64,000 nt of DNA from UBA1127 sp034422455 (lineage in GTDB: Bacteria; Chloroflexota; Dehalococcoidia; Lucifugimonadales; UBA1127). The DNA lies in contig DAOUJQ010000001.1 in assembly GCA_034422455.1 (NCBI GenBank), forward strand, positions 248,001 through 312,000, read 5' to 3'. A program made the position numbers and the translations under genes. Below the pieces are notes generated by a model. The model was not told the origin of the DNA, searched no databases, and worked only from the letters and a program-made list of their open reading frames with translations. This document shows, in pieces, positions 19,893 through 27,726 of the stretch. Position 1 is the stretch's first letter; every line of letters begins with the position of its first letter.

Positions 19893-20558
19893 TCAGCATT
19901 TGTCCGTGGTGACATTCTCCAAGATGTCAAGCTCACTCATGATTGCTGGGCGGATCATTTCGTAGGCTGAAGTGTCGCCAGTCTCATACTTTCGAAATAT
20001 GGCCCAGCAGCAGTAGTCGGCGATTTGCAGGCCATAGTGAGCCCGTGAGTAGTGATGCAACAGCTGATAGGGAGGGCCGCCTGGCAGCAAGTCAGAAAAG
20101 GCGGTCTTGATTGCCCTCTCCGTAGTGCGGCGCTGCTGCTGAACAGGCAGCTTGTCGGTGATTACCACGACTCTATCGGCGGTCTGTACGTCAGAGCGAT
20201 TGAGCGTGAGTCGCAGGAGGGTGCCAACCATCACGGAGTACAAGCGATCGCGTTCCGGCAACAATTGATCGGCCTTGGCCTTCTCAACAACTACACTGTG
20301 CGCGGTTATATCGGACAGTTGGGATGCCACTAGTTTGAACACCATGCTGCGCACTCGCCTTACGTTGTCCACACAGTGGAAGTACTCAATGTCCAAGCCC
20401 TCTTCAAGAAGGTTATACCGGAGGACATCAAGCTCTTGATAGAGGACAAATGGCCGCTCCATGACGATGCCGGTCAGGACAAAGAAGCGTGATCCACCAG
20501 AGGCCAAGCCCAAGTCCCCGGACTCATCCAGGAAAATGTAGACCGGCATACTCACCAT
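19893..20558 (-). CDS. DUF3800 family protein
   Basis: A 221-residue soluble protein starting with VYIFLDESGDLG, the DExGD hallmark of DUF3800, and containing LQIADYCCWAIFRKYE near the C-terminus, the second family block. DUF3800 proteins are often found near mobile elements or defence genes and have been suggested to have an RNase H-like fold; no activity is proven for this one. The start could be ATG 20558 or ATG 20549, and neither has a good ribosome site. It lies downstream of the ribosomal operon on the same strand and next to the tandem structured repeats, consistent with an acquired gene. Confidence 0.82.
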   Translation of the reverse strand: MVSMPVYIFLDESGDLGLASGGSRFFVLTGIVMERPFVLYQELDVLRYNLLEEGLDIEYFHCVDNVRRVRSMVFKLVASQLSDITAHSVVVEKAKADQLLPERDRLYSVMVGTLLRLTLNRSDVQTADRVVVITDKLPVQQQRRTTERAIKTAFSDLLPGGPPYQLLHHYSRAHYGLQIADYCCWAIFRKYETGDTSAYEMIRPAIMSELDILENVTTDKC

Positions 20559-20655
20559 GCCCGTCGCAATTCACGTTGCAGGAACTGAGGAAGTTCACAT
20601 ACAGGGAGCGAGGCATCCAACCTCATTCCCAGTTGCGCTTTGAAGGGTGTCTCGA

Positions 20656-21018
20656 CTACCCCGTCGGCAGCGCGGCCCTCGCCTGCTCCACGACCTTGGC
20701 GAAGCCTGCGGGCTCGCGGACGGCCATGTCGGCGAGGACCTTGCGGTCGAGCCCGATGCCTGCGGCGTTGAGCCCCTGGATGAGGCGGCTGTAGCTGATG
20801 CCGTGCGTCCGGGCTGCGGCCCCGATGCGCAGGATCCAGAGCTTGCGGAAGTCGCCCTTGCGCTCGCGGCGGTGGGCGTAGGCATAGGCGAGGGCGTGCA
20901 TCACCGATTCCTTGGCGCGGCGGTAGTGCCTGTGCCGGACGCTGTAGTGCCCCTTGGCCTGCGCCAGCACCTTCTTGTGGCGATGCTTCTTCGGTACGCT
21001 GTTGCTTGTTCGGGCCAT
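20656..21018 (-). CDS. rplT: 50S ribosomal protein L20
   Basis: A 120-residue basic protein that binds 23S rRNA early in large-subunit assembly and represses its own operon in many bacteria. Family blocks are visible: the basic N-terminal helix (KKHRHKKVLAQAKGHY), RRERKGDFRKLWILRIGAAAR, SYSRLIQGL and GLDRKVLADMAV. The ATG has GAGGAAAAGGC upstream. It is the last gene of infC-rpmI-rplT. Confidence 0.97.
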   Translation of the reverse strand: MARTSNSVPKKHRHKKVLAQAKGHYSVRHRHYRRAKESVMHALAYAYAHRRERKGDFRKLWILRIGAAARTHGISYSRLIQGLNAAGIGLDRKVLADMAVREPAGFAKVVEQARAALPTG

Positions 21019-21115
21019 GCCTTTTCCTCGTCACTGGCCGCACTGCATCGGCGGCGTTTCTGTCGTGTTGGGCTTGGTCGCTTTGTGTCTCCGAACCAGT
21101 CGCTCGGAGGCGGGG

Positions 21116-21334
21116 CTAGGAGTACGGCAGCAGCTTGCGAAGCCGCTTGACGGCGCCCATGGGGACGGGCAGCTTCTGGTCGTAGCTCTGCTTCAACGCC
21201 TGGTTCTTCTTGCGGCGCAGGTGGCTCCGCTGCCCCGGCAGCCGCAGCATCCTGCCGCCCGCAGTGACGTGGATGCGGGATGCGGACGCCTTGTGGGTCT
21301 TAAGCTTGTACTTCTTCGGCTGCTTGCTCGGCAA
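21116..21334 (-). CDS. rpmI: 50S ribosomal protein L35
   Basis: A 72-residue basic protein of the large ribosomal subunit: KLKTHKASASRIHVTAGGRMLR, QRSHLRRKKN and the C-terminal LPY match L35. The only start available is TTG 21334, backed by a good GAGGAGA site; there is no ATG or GTG in frame before the conserved region. The gene overlaps the end of infC by 35 bases, suggesting translational coupling. The N-terminus is about five residues longer than in most L35 proteins. Confidence 0.93.
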   Translation of the reverse strand: MPSKQPKKYKLKTHKASASRIHVTAGGRMLRLPGQRSHLRRKKNQALKQSYDQKLPVPMGAVKRLRKLLPYS

Positions 21335-21887
21335 CGGGCTTCTCCTCTGCCGCCTTGGCGGTCTTTGGCGCGGGCGCCGTTCCGGGCACCAGCACGATGT
21401 TCAATCTGCGTCCTTCCATGGCCGGAGGCGCCTCCAGCTTGGCCTCTTCCTTGAGCTGCTCGGCGACTCCCCGCAGCAGCGTCACGCCAAGCTCCGGGTG
21501 GGAGATCTCCCTTCCCCGGAAGAGGACGCTCACCTTCACCTTGTTACCGTCGCCGAGGAGCTCCTGGATGCGGCGTACCTTCGACGCTCGGTCGTGCTCG
21601 GCGATCCTGGGCCGGAAGCGCACCTCGCGTACGACGTTGGTCTTCTGGCTCTTTCGGGCTTCCCGCTCCCGCTTGGTCTGCGAGTAGCGGAACCTGCCGT
21701 AGTCGAGGAGCCTGCAGACCGGCGGCATTGCGTTGGGCGACACTTCCACCAGGTCCAGGCCTTGTTCCTGGGCGAGTCGAATGGCCTCCAGCGTGGGGAG
21801 GACGCCCAACTGCTCTCCGGCATCCCCTATGACGCGGACCTCTCTGACCCGTATTTGCTGGTTAATGCGGTAGTCTCTACCCGCTAT
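21300..21887 (-). CDS. infC: Translation initiation factor IF-3 with non-AUG start
   Basis: IF-3 binds the 30S subunit and monitors start codons. The protein ends in an Ala/Glu-rich tail after the C-domain. The conserved N-terminus INQQIRVREVRVIGDAGEQL lies upstream of the first conventional start codon. Between the upstream stop (21891-21893) and this block the frame has no ATG, GTG or TTG, so translation must begin at AUA 21887 (giving MAGRDYRINQQIRV, nine bases after GGAG) or AUU 21866. IF-3 is known to use AUU in E. coli for autoregulation. AUA has the better ribosome site. Length is 195 residues from AUA. Confidence 0.95.
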   Translation of the reverse strand: MAGRDYRINQQIRVREVRVIGDAGEQLGVLPTLEAIRLAQEQGLDLVEVSPNAMPPVCRLLDYGRFRYSQTKREREARKSQKTNVVREVRFRPRIAEHDRASKVRRIQELLGDGNKVKVSVLFRGREISHPELGVTLLRGVAEQLKEEAKLEAPPAMEGRRLNIVLVPGTAPAPKTAKAAEEKPVAEQAAEEVQA

Positions 21888-21915
21888 GTCTTAGCACTCC
21901 CAAAAGGATGTGACG

Positions 21916-21944
21916 ACTATAGCACAGGCGTACGGCTGTGTAAA
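21916..21944 (-). promoter_or_regulatory. Promoter of infC-rpmI-rplT
   Basis: On the minus strand TTTACA (21944-21939), a 17-base spacer and TATAGT (21921-21916) form a strong sigma-70-type promoter just after the pyrD stop. Transcription from about 21909 gives a short leader of about 20 bases before the AUA start of infC. Confidence 0.75.
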
Positions 21945-21947
21945 CAG

Positions 21948-22922
21948 CTACGAAGCCGGCGCCGCCGTAGGGGGAGCCGGGGCGGGTTGCTGCGCCAGTC
22001 CAACGATGTCGCCGATTGACGACAGGCCCCGCCCTGCGGCGTGGCGCGCCAGGCCGGACTGGACTTCGAACGGCGCGCGGGGGTTCGTGAAGTTGGCCGT
22101 GCCCACCTGGACCGCCGACGCTCCCGCGTGGAGGTAGTCGAGCGCGTCGTCAGTCGTCTCGATGCCGCCGACGCCGATGACGGGGATGCGCACGGCCTGG
22201 CACGTCTTATAGACCATCGCGAGGGTGGTGGGCTTCAGCGCGGGGCCGGAGACGCCGCCCGTCAAGGTGCCGAGCACGGACGAGCCCGAGTCGCGGTCCA
22301 GCGCCATGCCGATGAGGGTGTTGGTCAGCGTGAGGGCGTGGGCGCCTGCCGCTTCCGCCGCCTCGGCGATAGGCACGATGTCCGAGACGTTGGGAGAGAG
22401 CTTGGCGATGACGGGCAGGGCCGTCGCGCCGACGACGGCGCGCACGACGTCGCCGGTCAGGCCGGGGCTCTGCGCGAAGTCCAAGCCGCCCGCGACGTTC
22501 GGGCAGCTCACATTGATCTCGATGGCAGCGACGCCGGGCGTGCCGTCGACCGCCTCAGCCAGAGCGCTGAACTCGTCGACGTTGTGGCCCGCGATGCTGA
22601 GGATGACCGGCACCTCCCACGACGTCCACTGCGGAGCGTAGTCGCGGAGGACAACGTCGATGCCGGGGTTGGCGAGGCCGATGGAGTTCATGGTCCAGCC
22701 GCGGGCGTGGGCGATGCGGGGCCGCGGATTGCCAAGCCGCTCGTGGGGCGTCGTGGTCTTGGCAACCACCGCGCCGAGCTTCTGGAAGTCGCTTCCGGCG
22801 GGCATGCCGCTGCCGTAGCCGTCCTGCCCGAACGTGCCGCACGCGATCATGACGGGCGACCGGAGCCACAGCCCATCGGCATGGCCCGGCGCGATGTTCA
22901 CCGACATGTCCGGCAGCGGCAC
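21948..22922 (-). CDS. pyrD: Dihydroorotate dehydrogenase (class 1B-like)
   Basis: A 324-residue flavoprotein oxidising dihydroorotate to orotate in pyrimidine synthesis. The FMN-barrel motifs are present: SPVMIACGTFG, the NSIGLANPG block, EINVSCPNV with the catalytic-loop Cys, KLSPN, TLTNT, and IPVIGVGGIETTDDALDYLHAGASAVQVG for the phosphate site. No membrane-binding N-terminus is present, so it is class 1, and NSCPN-type cysteine placement favours 1B, which needs a PyrK partner not seen here. The start GTG 22922 has AGGGAGG upstream. A Pro/Ala-rich tail ends the protein. Confidence 0.94.
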   Translation of the reverse strand: MPLPDMSVNIAPGHADGLWLRSPVMIACGTFGQDGYGSGMPAGSDFQKLGAVVAKTTTPHERLGNPRPRIAHARGWTMNSIGLANPGIDVVLRDYAPQWTSWEVPVILSIAGHNVDEFSALAEAVDGTPGVAAIEINVSCPNVAGGLDFAQSPGLTGDVVRAVVGATALPVIAKLSPNVSDIVPIAEAAEAAGAHALTLTNTLIGMALDRDSGSSVLGTLTGGVSGPALKPTTLAMVYKTCQAVRIPVIGVGGIETTDDALDYLHAGASAVQVGTANFTNPRAPFEVQSGLARHAAGRGLSSIGDIVGLAQQPAPAPPTAAPAS

Positions 22923-22974
22923 ATTGACCTCCCTTCAAGATTGTTTCATAGGTAGCGCTTTGGCGACAAGTTCG

Positions 22975-23004
22975 TTGACCCGCCCTGTCGCCCAAAGCTA
23001 TCCT
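22975..23004 (+). promoter_or_regulatory. Promoter of the 23-26 kb cluster, apparently leaderless
   Basis: TTGACC (22975-22980), an 18-base spacer and TATCCT (22999-23004) place the expected transcription start at or within a base of the ATG at 23011. No ribosome site precedes that ATG, so a leaderless message is likely. Confidence 0.55.
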
Positions 23005-23010
23005 GTTCCT

Positions 23011-23439
23011 ATGGGAATCCCTCGCGTTTCACCGCGCAACATGGTCAGCGTCATGTACACGACGCTGTTCATGGCGGTGATGTGGGCGGCGCTCTTCCCC
23101 GCGCTGTCGGCCAGCCTCGACCACCACGCGGTCGAGCGCCACCCGCAGCACGGTCACGTTTACCCCGGCGGCGTTCCCGTGGCCCACGACCACGGCTACC
23201 AGGCGCCGCACTCGCACGGGGCAGGAGGACTCGCGGGCGCGCCGGGCGGCATTACTATCCTGCCCGCCAGCAACGACGCGACGGGCGCCGGCATTTTCAA
23301 CCTGGTCTCCCTGGGGCTGGCCTTCACGCTCCTGCTGTTTGTCCCGTCACTCTACACAATCGTAAGGCCGCTCTTGCGCGGCCTGCCGATGAGATTTCTG
23401 CCGGGTATCGAGACTCCCCCTCCGCGTCCCGCCTTCTGA
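23011..23439 (+). CDS. His-rich two-helix membrane protein, unknown
   Basis: A 142-residue protein with one hydrophobic segment near the N-terminus (YTTLFMAVMWAALFPALSA), an extracytoplasmic-type loop very rich in histidine (DHHAVERHPQHGHVYPGG and HDHGYQAPHSHG), and a second hydrophobic segment near the C-terminus. The histidine pattern suggests binding of a transition metal such as Cu, Co, Ni or Zn. It resembles no family I can name with confidence. It heads a four-gene run with two further secreted domains and a polytopic protein. An alternative start is ATG 23041. The frame remains open upstream, but that part is antisense to pyrD. Confidence 0.7.
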   Translation: MGIPRVSPRNMVSVMYTTLFMAVMWAALFPALSASLDHHAVERHPQHGHVYPGGVPVAHDHGYQAPHSHGAGGLAGAPGGITILPASNDATGAGIFNLVSLGLAFTLLLFVPSLYTIVRPLLRGLPMRFLPGIETPPPRPAF

Positions 23440-23510
23440 TTGCCGGTTCGGCTCTGAACACGCTCGGCAGGGGCCGTGGGTTGCCTGCGGCTCCGACAGA
23501 AGGCTGGAGA

Positions 23511-24083
23511 ATGACGCTTCTCTCGACATCGTCCCTTGGGCGTCGCGCATCGGTTGGCATTGCGCTGGCCATCGCGCTCGTCCTCGTGCTGTCATCGACC
23601 GCGCATGCCAACGGCGTCGACGTGGGCAGCCGCGAGGTGTTTGCGGGCGACGTTGGACCGTACTCACTCAGCATCACGACGATTCCCGTGCCCGGCACCA
23701 TGCACTTCAACATCTACCTGGTGCAAACGGGGACTGACCAGTTGGTCGACGACCCCACGCTGACGCTGAGCGGGGTAAAGACCGAGGGCGATGGCGGCTC
23801 CGCCGGTCCTGTGGCCGGGTACGAAACGCTGGTGGGCCCGCAGTGGTTCGCGGCGGACGTGCCGGTGGACTCGGCCGGCGTGTGGGACTTCACGCTGACA
23901 ATCGACAGCCCGGAAGGAAGCGACCAGGTCACGTTCCCCGTGGCCGTGCAGCAGCCCTCGCGGTTCAATCTGTCCGTCCTGGCATTGATCGCCATTGCCC
24001 TCGCGATTCTGGGCTTCACGTTGGGAAATCGATTCACGAGAAGGCGGCGCACCGGCTCCGGCCGTCGCCGCCCCATACGATGA
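23511..24083 (+). CDS. Membrane-anchored secreted protein, FixH/YtkA-like
   Basis: A 190-residue protein with a Sec signal peptide ending near AHA-NG, an extracellular beta-rich domain of about 125 residues, and a C-terminal helix followed by a basic tail (RRRRTGSGRRRP), so it is anchored facing outward. The segment VGPYSLSITTIPVPGTMHFNIYLVQTG recalls the Ig-like domains of FixH/YtkA proteins, associated with copper supply or oxidase biogenesis in other bacteria. The assignment rests on pattern and context only. The ATG has GGCTGGAGA upstream. Confidence 0.65.
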   Translation: MTLLSTSSLGRRASVGIALAIALVLVLSSTAHANGVDVGSREVFAGDVGPYSLSITTIPVPGTMHFNIYLVQTGTDQLVDDPTLTLSGVKTEGDGGSAGPVAGYETLVGPQWFAADVPVDSAGVWDFTLTIDSPEGSDQVTFPVAVQQPSRFNLSVLALIAIALAILGFTLGNRFTRRRRTGSGRRRPIR

Positions 24084-24096
24084 ACTGGAGGCTGCA

Positions 24097-24861
24097 ATGA
24101 AACGCCTCACACTAGCGGCATTGGTTTTCGCGCTTGCGGCCGGCCTCCTGCCGGCGTTCGCCGGATGCGAGGACAGGGAGCCGCAGGAGCGCACGATCAA
24201 CCTCGAGTTGAACGCAGGCGAGGTTGTCGGTGGCGAGCAAACCTGGCAGGTCAACCAGGACGATGAGGTCACGCTGGTGGTGCGGTCTGACGAGCCGGTC
24301 AACTTTCACCTGCACGGCTACGACTTCGAGGAGGACGTCGAGCCGGGCCATCCCGCAGAGTTCACCTTCACCGCGAACGCGACGGGCAGCTTCCCCATCA
24401 CGGTCCACCTCGCTGCCCCGGGCATGCAGGTGGAGGGCGGCGGCAAGGACCACGCTGCCACCGTGGAAGCGCCGAAGGGCATGAGCGTCAGCGTAGAGGC
24501 AACACCCGACTCGGTGTCAGGGATGAACGTGCGCCTGACCACGACAGAGTTCGCCTTTACTCCGGCGGAGGTTGGCGGCGAGCACGTGCCGGGCCACGGC
24601 CACGCCCACATCTACGTCGACGGCGTGAAGGTGGCCAGGCTCTACGGCCCGGACTTTCACCTGGGCGGCATCGAACCCGGCGAGCGCGAGCTGCGGGTTA
24701 CTCTGAACGCCAACACCCACGAGGAGTACGCCCTTGGCCATGAAACCGTCGAGCACACAATCACCGTGACCGTTCCCGGCGCGGCTGACGACGGCGGCCA
24801 CAAGCACGGTGGCGGCGACGCGGTGGAGAAGGAGCTTGGACGCTTCGAAGTCTTTCCATAA
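24097..24861 (+). CDS. Cupredoxin-like lipoprotein
   Basis: A 254-residue lipoprotein (lipobox FAG-C24) with two beta-sandwich parts. The first, about residues 40-125, is cupredoxin-like: VTLVVRSDEPVNFHLHGYDFEEDVEPG and FTANATGSFPITVHL match plastocyanin-type strands, with HLH and a late histidine. The Cys ligand of classical type-1 copper proteins is not evident, so copper binding is uncertain. The second part carries many histidines (PGHGHAHIYVDG and a C-terminal DGGHKHGGG). It starts 13 bases after the preceding gene with a GGAGG site. A metal-related periplasmic role is inferred. Confidence 0.72.
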   Translation: MKRLTLAALVFALAAGLLPAFAGCEDREPQERTINLELNAGEVVGGEQTWQVNQDDEVTLVVRSDEPVNFHLHGYDFEEDVEPGHPAEFTFTANATGSFPITVHLAAPGMQVEGGGKDHAATVEAPKGMSVSVEATPDSVSGMNVRLTTTEFAFTPAEVGGEHVPGHGHAHIYVDGVKVARLYGPDFHLGGIEPGERELRVTLNANTHEEYALGHETVEHTITVTVPGAADDGGHKHGGGDAVEKELGRFEVFP

Positions 24862-24879
24862 CGACCAAAGGAGACGCCA

Positions 24880-26415
24880 GTGACGCTTTTGGGCAAGGCC
24901 ACCGTCGTCGCGGTTATGGCGGCGCTGGCGCTCGCCGTCTACCCGGCGGCGGCGCACGGGTTTGGCGACCGCTACGACCTGCCGGTGCCGCTGGGCCTCT
25001 ACGTCGTGGGCGCCGGCGCGGCCGTGGCGTTGTCGTTCGTCGTGCTGGGCGTGTTCATGCGAGGGGCGTCGGGCACCGAGATCTACCCACGCCTGAACCT
25101 GATGCGATGGCGCATCGGCCGCGCGGTTGCGAGCCCTGTCGTGGTTACGGGGCTGCAGATGGTCTCCGTGGCCGGACTGGTGCTGGTCATTGTCACGGGA
25201 ATCATCGGCGGATGGGAGCCGAACAAGAACATCTCGCCGACGCTGGTGTGGATCATCTGGTGGGTGGGCACGGCGTACCTGTCGGCGCTGGTCGGCAACG
25301 TGTGGCGCCTGCTGAACCCCTGGAACGCCACCTATGCCTGGGCCGAGCGCGCGTACCGGCTGGTCAGCGGAGACGGCGAGATGGGCCTGGGACGGCGTTA
25401 CCCGCGGGAGCTGGGCGCATGGCCGGCCGTCATAGCGTTCGCGGTCTTCGCCTGGGTGGAGATCGTCTACATCGACTCGGCGCTGCCGGGCCGCATCACC
25501 CAGTTTGCGCTGCTGTACACGGTGTACATGTGGGCCGGAATGTTCGCGTTTGGCCGCGAGGCGTGGCTGAGGCACGGCGACGGCATCGGGCTGGCGTTCG
25601 GCTACCTCGCACGGTTCTCGCCCACGGAAATCCGCGTAACCAACTCGGACATCTGCGACGGCGGCTCGGTGGAAGGCGCGGGCGAGGATGGCGGCCGCGT
25701 CGACTGTGGGGTGTGCTGGGCGGCCGCCGATCCTGAGAACCGTGAGCTCAATCTACGGCCCTACGTGGTGGGGCTGCTCGACACACGGGGCCGTTCGCCC
25801 TCAACGATGGTCTTCGTCCTGCTGCTCCTGTCCACCGTGAGTTTCGACGGCTTTTCCGCCACGCCGTTGTGGGGGCGGATGTTCAACGGACTCTTCAGCG
25901 CCTTTCCGGACGCCCATATCGTGAACACAATTGGCCTTGTTGGGTTCACCGCCGTCCTGATGGCCGTCTACATGCTCTTCTCGGGCCTCATGTCGCTGGC
26001 AAGCGGGTACAGGCTGCTCTCTGCGGAGGTGGGCCAGGCCTTCGTTCTTTCGCTCGTGCCTATCGCGCTGGCCTACCACCTGTCGCACTTCCTCTCCTAC
26101 CTGCTGATTTCGGGACAGAGCATCATCCCCCTGGCATCCGACCCCTTTGGCTTTGGCTGGGACCTCTTCGGAACCACCGGTTACACGATCAACATCGCCG
26201 TCATCAGCGCGCGCACGGTGTGGGTGCTGTCCGTCGTGGCGATTGTGGTGGGGCACGTGGCCGCGGCGTACCTTGCGCACGTCACGGCGCTGCGTGAGAT
26301 ACCGGAGCGGCGGTACGCGCTGCGCAGCCAGTATCCGATGCTGGCGCTGATGGTCGCCTACACCATGGTGAGCCTGTGGATCCTGGCGCAGCCCATCGTA
26401 GAGCCGGGGGCATGA
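24880..26415 (+). CDS. Polytopic membrane protein, unknown
   Basis: A 511-residue protein with about 11-12 hydrophobic segments and the N-terminal signature AHGFGDRYDLPVPLGLYV. A soluble loop near residues 250-300 carries CDGGS...DCGVCWAA with three cysteines. From memory, database entries with this N-terminal signature are sometimes labelled fenitrothion hydrolase, but nothing here supports a hydrolase; transport or assembly is as likely. The start is GTG 24880 with AAAGGAGACGCCA upstream, 18 bases after the cupredoxin gene, so the four genes form one operon. The bidirectional hairpin at 26431-26466 follows. Confidence 0.7.
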   Translation: MTLLGKATVVAVMAALALAVYPAAAHGFGDRYDLPVPLGLYVVGAGAAVALSFVVLGVFMRGASGTEIYPRLNLMRWRIGRAVASPVVVTGLQMVSVAGLVLVIVTGIIGGWEPNKNISPTLVWIIWWVGTAYLSALVGNVWRLLNPWNATYAWAERAYRLVSGDGEMGLGRRYPRELGAWPAVIAFAVFAWVEIVYIDSALPGRITQFALLYTVYMWAGMFAFGREAWLRHGDGIGLAFGYLARFSPTEIRVTNSDICDGGSVEGAGEDGGRVDCGVCWAAADPENRELNLRPYVVGLLDTRGRSPSTMVFVLLLLSTVSFDGFSATPLWGRMFNGLFSAFPDAHIVNTIGLVGFTAVLMAVYMLFSGLMSLASGYRLLSAEVGQAFVLSLVPIALAYHLSHFLSYLLISGQSIIPLASDPFGFGWDLFGTTGYTINIAVISARTVWVLSVVAIVVGHVAAAYLAHVTALREIPERRYALRSQYPMLALMVAYTMVSLWILAQPIVEPGA

Positions 26416-26430
26416 GGCCGGTTAGCCGCT

Positions 26431-26466
26431 AAAACAAGAAACCTGCCGTTACGGCAGGTCCCTTGT
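26431..26466. terminator. Bidirectional rho-independent terminator
   Basis: ACCTGCCG-TTA-CGGCAGGT (26441-26459) is a perfect 8-bp hairpin, extended by ACAAG (26434-26438) with CTTGT (26462-26466) across a two-base internal loop. On the minus strand it is followed by TTTCTTGTTTT, so it should end the ftsZ transcript; the plus strand lacks a long T-run. Confidence 0.8.
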
Positions 26467-26487
26467 GGCTGCTCACCCAAAAGGAAG

Positions 26488-27600
26488 TTAGCGGAGCATC
26501 GTGCGCCGCAGGAACGGTGGAAGGTCCAGATCGGTCTCCTTCCGGTTGTTGAGGTACCGGCCGCTGAAGGACGTGGAGTCGGAGAAGGATGCCGCCTCCT
26601 CTTCATCAGCGATGCCGGTGGCGATGAGGGTGACACGGCTGGTCTCGTCGCCGGGTTCGCCGTTCACCATGCCAAAGAAAATCATGGCGCGGTGGTCGAC
26701 CTGCTGGGCGATGTACTCGCCAGCCTCGTTGACCTCGCCGAGGGTCATGCTCGGGCCGCCGGTGACGTTGAAGAGCACGCCCTTCGCGCCCTCGAGAGAG
26801 AGGTCCAGCAGCGGGTTGTTGACCGCCTGCTTGGCCGCCTGCAGCGGGCCGCCCTTGCCGTGCCCCTCGCCGATGGCCATCATGGCCCGGCCGGGGACCT
26901 TCATGATCGCCTTCACGTCGGCCAGGTCGACGTTGATCTCGCCGGGGAGGTTGACCAGCTCGGCGACGGAGAGCACGCCCAACATCACCGCGTCGTCGGC
27001 CATGCGCAGCGCGTCGTCCATGGAGGTGTCGCCGCGGAACAGGCTGAGGAGACGCTCGTTGTGGATGACGATGAGGTTGTCGACGTGGGGCTTCAGGTCG
27101 GCGATGCCCGAGTGGGCCGTTTCCAGCCGCCGGGCGCCCTCGAAGCTGAAGGGCGTCGTGGCCACTGCGACCACGAGCGCGCCGGACTGGCGGGCGGCCT
27201 CCGCGACGATGGGCGCCGCGCCCGTGCCGGTGCCGCCGCCCATGCCGATGGCGAGGAAGACCAGGTCAGCCCCGGCAACGATGTTCTTCAGGGCCTGCCT
27301 GGACTCATTGGCGGCCATTGCGCCCTTTTCGGGGTCGCCGCCCGCGCCCAGGCCGCGGGTAAGGTTCTCACCGATGTGGATGACGTGCGCCCCATCGACC
27401 TGACCCAGGGCCTTCAGGTCCGTGTTGACGCACGCGTAGGTGACGCCGGGGACCGGCCGGGCCCGCATCATGCGCATGATGGCGTTGGACCCGCCGCCGC
27501 CCACGCCGATGGCGCAGATTGAGGCGGGGCCTGCCTGCGGAAGGGGCATGTTGGGGAGAGGGATGACCTGCGTCATGGAACGAGACCGCTTGCTCGGCAT
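26488..27600 (-). CDS. ftsZ: Cell division protein FtsZ
   Basis: A 370-residue tubulin-like GTPase forming the division ring. It has GVGGGGSNA at residues 32-40, the tubulin signature GGGTGTGAA at 121-129, the T7 catalytic loop NVDLADVKAIM, and a C-terminal conserved peptide DLDLPPFLRR that docks FtsA or another anchor. The linker before the peptide is short. ATG 27600 is chosen because GGAGG stands eight bases upstream; an ATG five codons earlier contains that site. It is monocistronic here, with a strong promoter and terminator of its own, and away from the usual division cluster. Confidence 0.96.
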   Translation of the reverse strand: MPSKRSRSMTQVIPLPNMPLPQAGPASICAIGVGGGGSNAIMRMMRARPVPGVTYACVNTDLKALGQVDGAHVIHIGENLTRGLGAGGDPEKGAMAANESRQALKNIVAGADLVFLAIGMGGGTGTGAAPIVAEAARQSGALVVAVATTPFSFEGARRLETAHSGIADLKPHVDNLIVIHNERLLSLFRGDTSMDDALRMADDAVMLGVLSVAELVNLPGEINVDLADVKAIMKVPGRAMMAIGEGHGKGGPLQAAKQAVNNPLLDLSLEGAKGVLFNVTGGPSMTLGEVNEAGEYIAQQVDHRAMIFFGMVNGEPGDETSRVTLIATGIADEEEAASFSDSTSFSGRYLNNRKETDLDLPPFLRRTMLR

Positions 27601-27660
27601 ATCTAAGACCTCCATTTGGGTTCCGGTGCTGAGGCAGCCCGAAACGCATTCAGTGGGAAT

Positions 27661-27689
27661 ACTCTACTCATGGAAATGGGATGTGTCAA
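27661..27689 (-). promoter_or_regulatory. Promoter of ftsZ
   Basis: On the minus strand TTGACA (27689-27684), a 17-base spacer and TAGAGT (27666-27661) form a near-consensus promoter. Transcription from about 27654 leaves a leader of about 55 bases before ftsZ. Confidence 0.78.
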
Positions 27690-27698
27690 GTCTTGGGC

Positions 27699-27710
27699 TG
27701 TGACGTCACA
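27699..27710. promoter_or_regulatory. 12-bp perfect palindrome upstream of the ftsZ -35 box
   Basis: TGTGACGTCACA is a perfect palindrome nine bases upstream of the ftsZ -35 element, a typical activator position. Its half-site TGTGA resembles CRP/FNR-family half-sites, but the usual central spacer is missing. Confidence 0.4.
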
Positions 27711-27726
27711 AGAAAAGGGCGGAGAG

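Noticed and set aside
20656..21018. Overlapping arginine-rich frames in the ribosomal protein region
   Set aside because: They are alternative frames of rplT and rpmI with no independent start signals.
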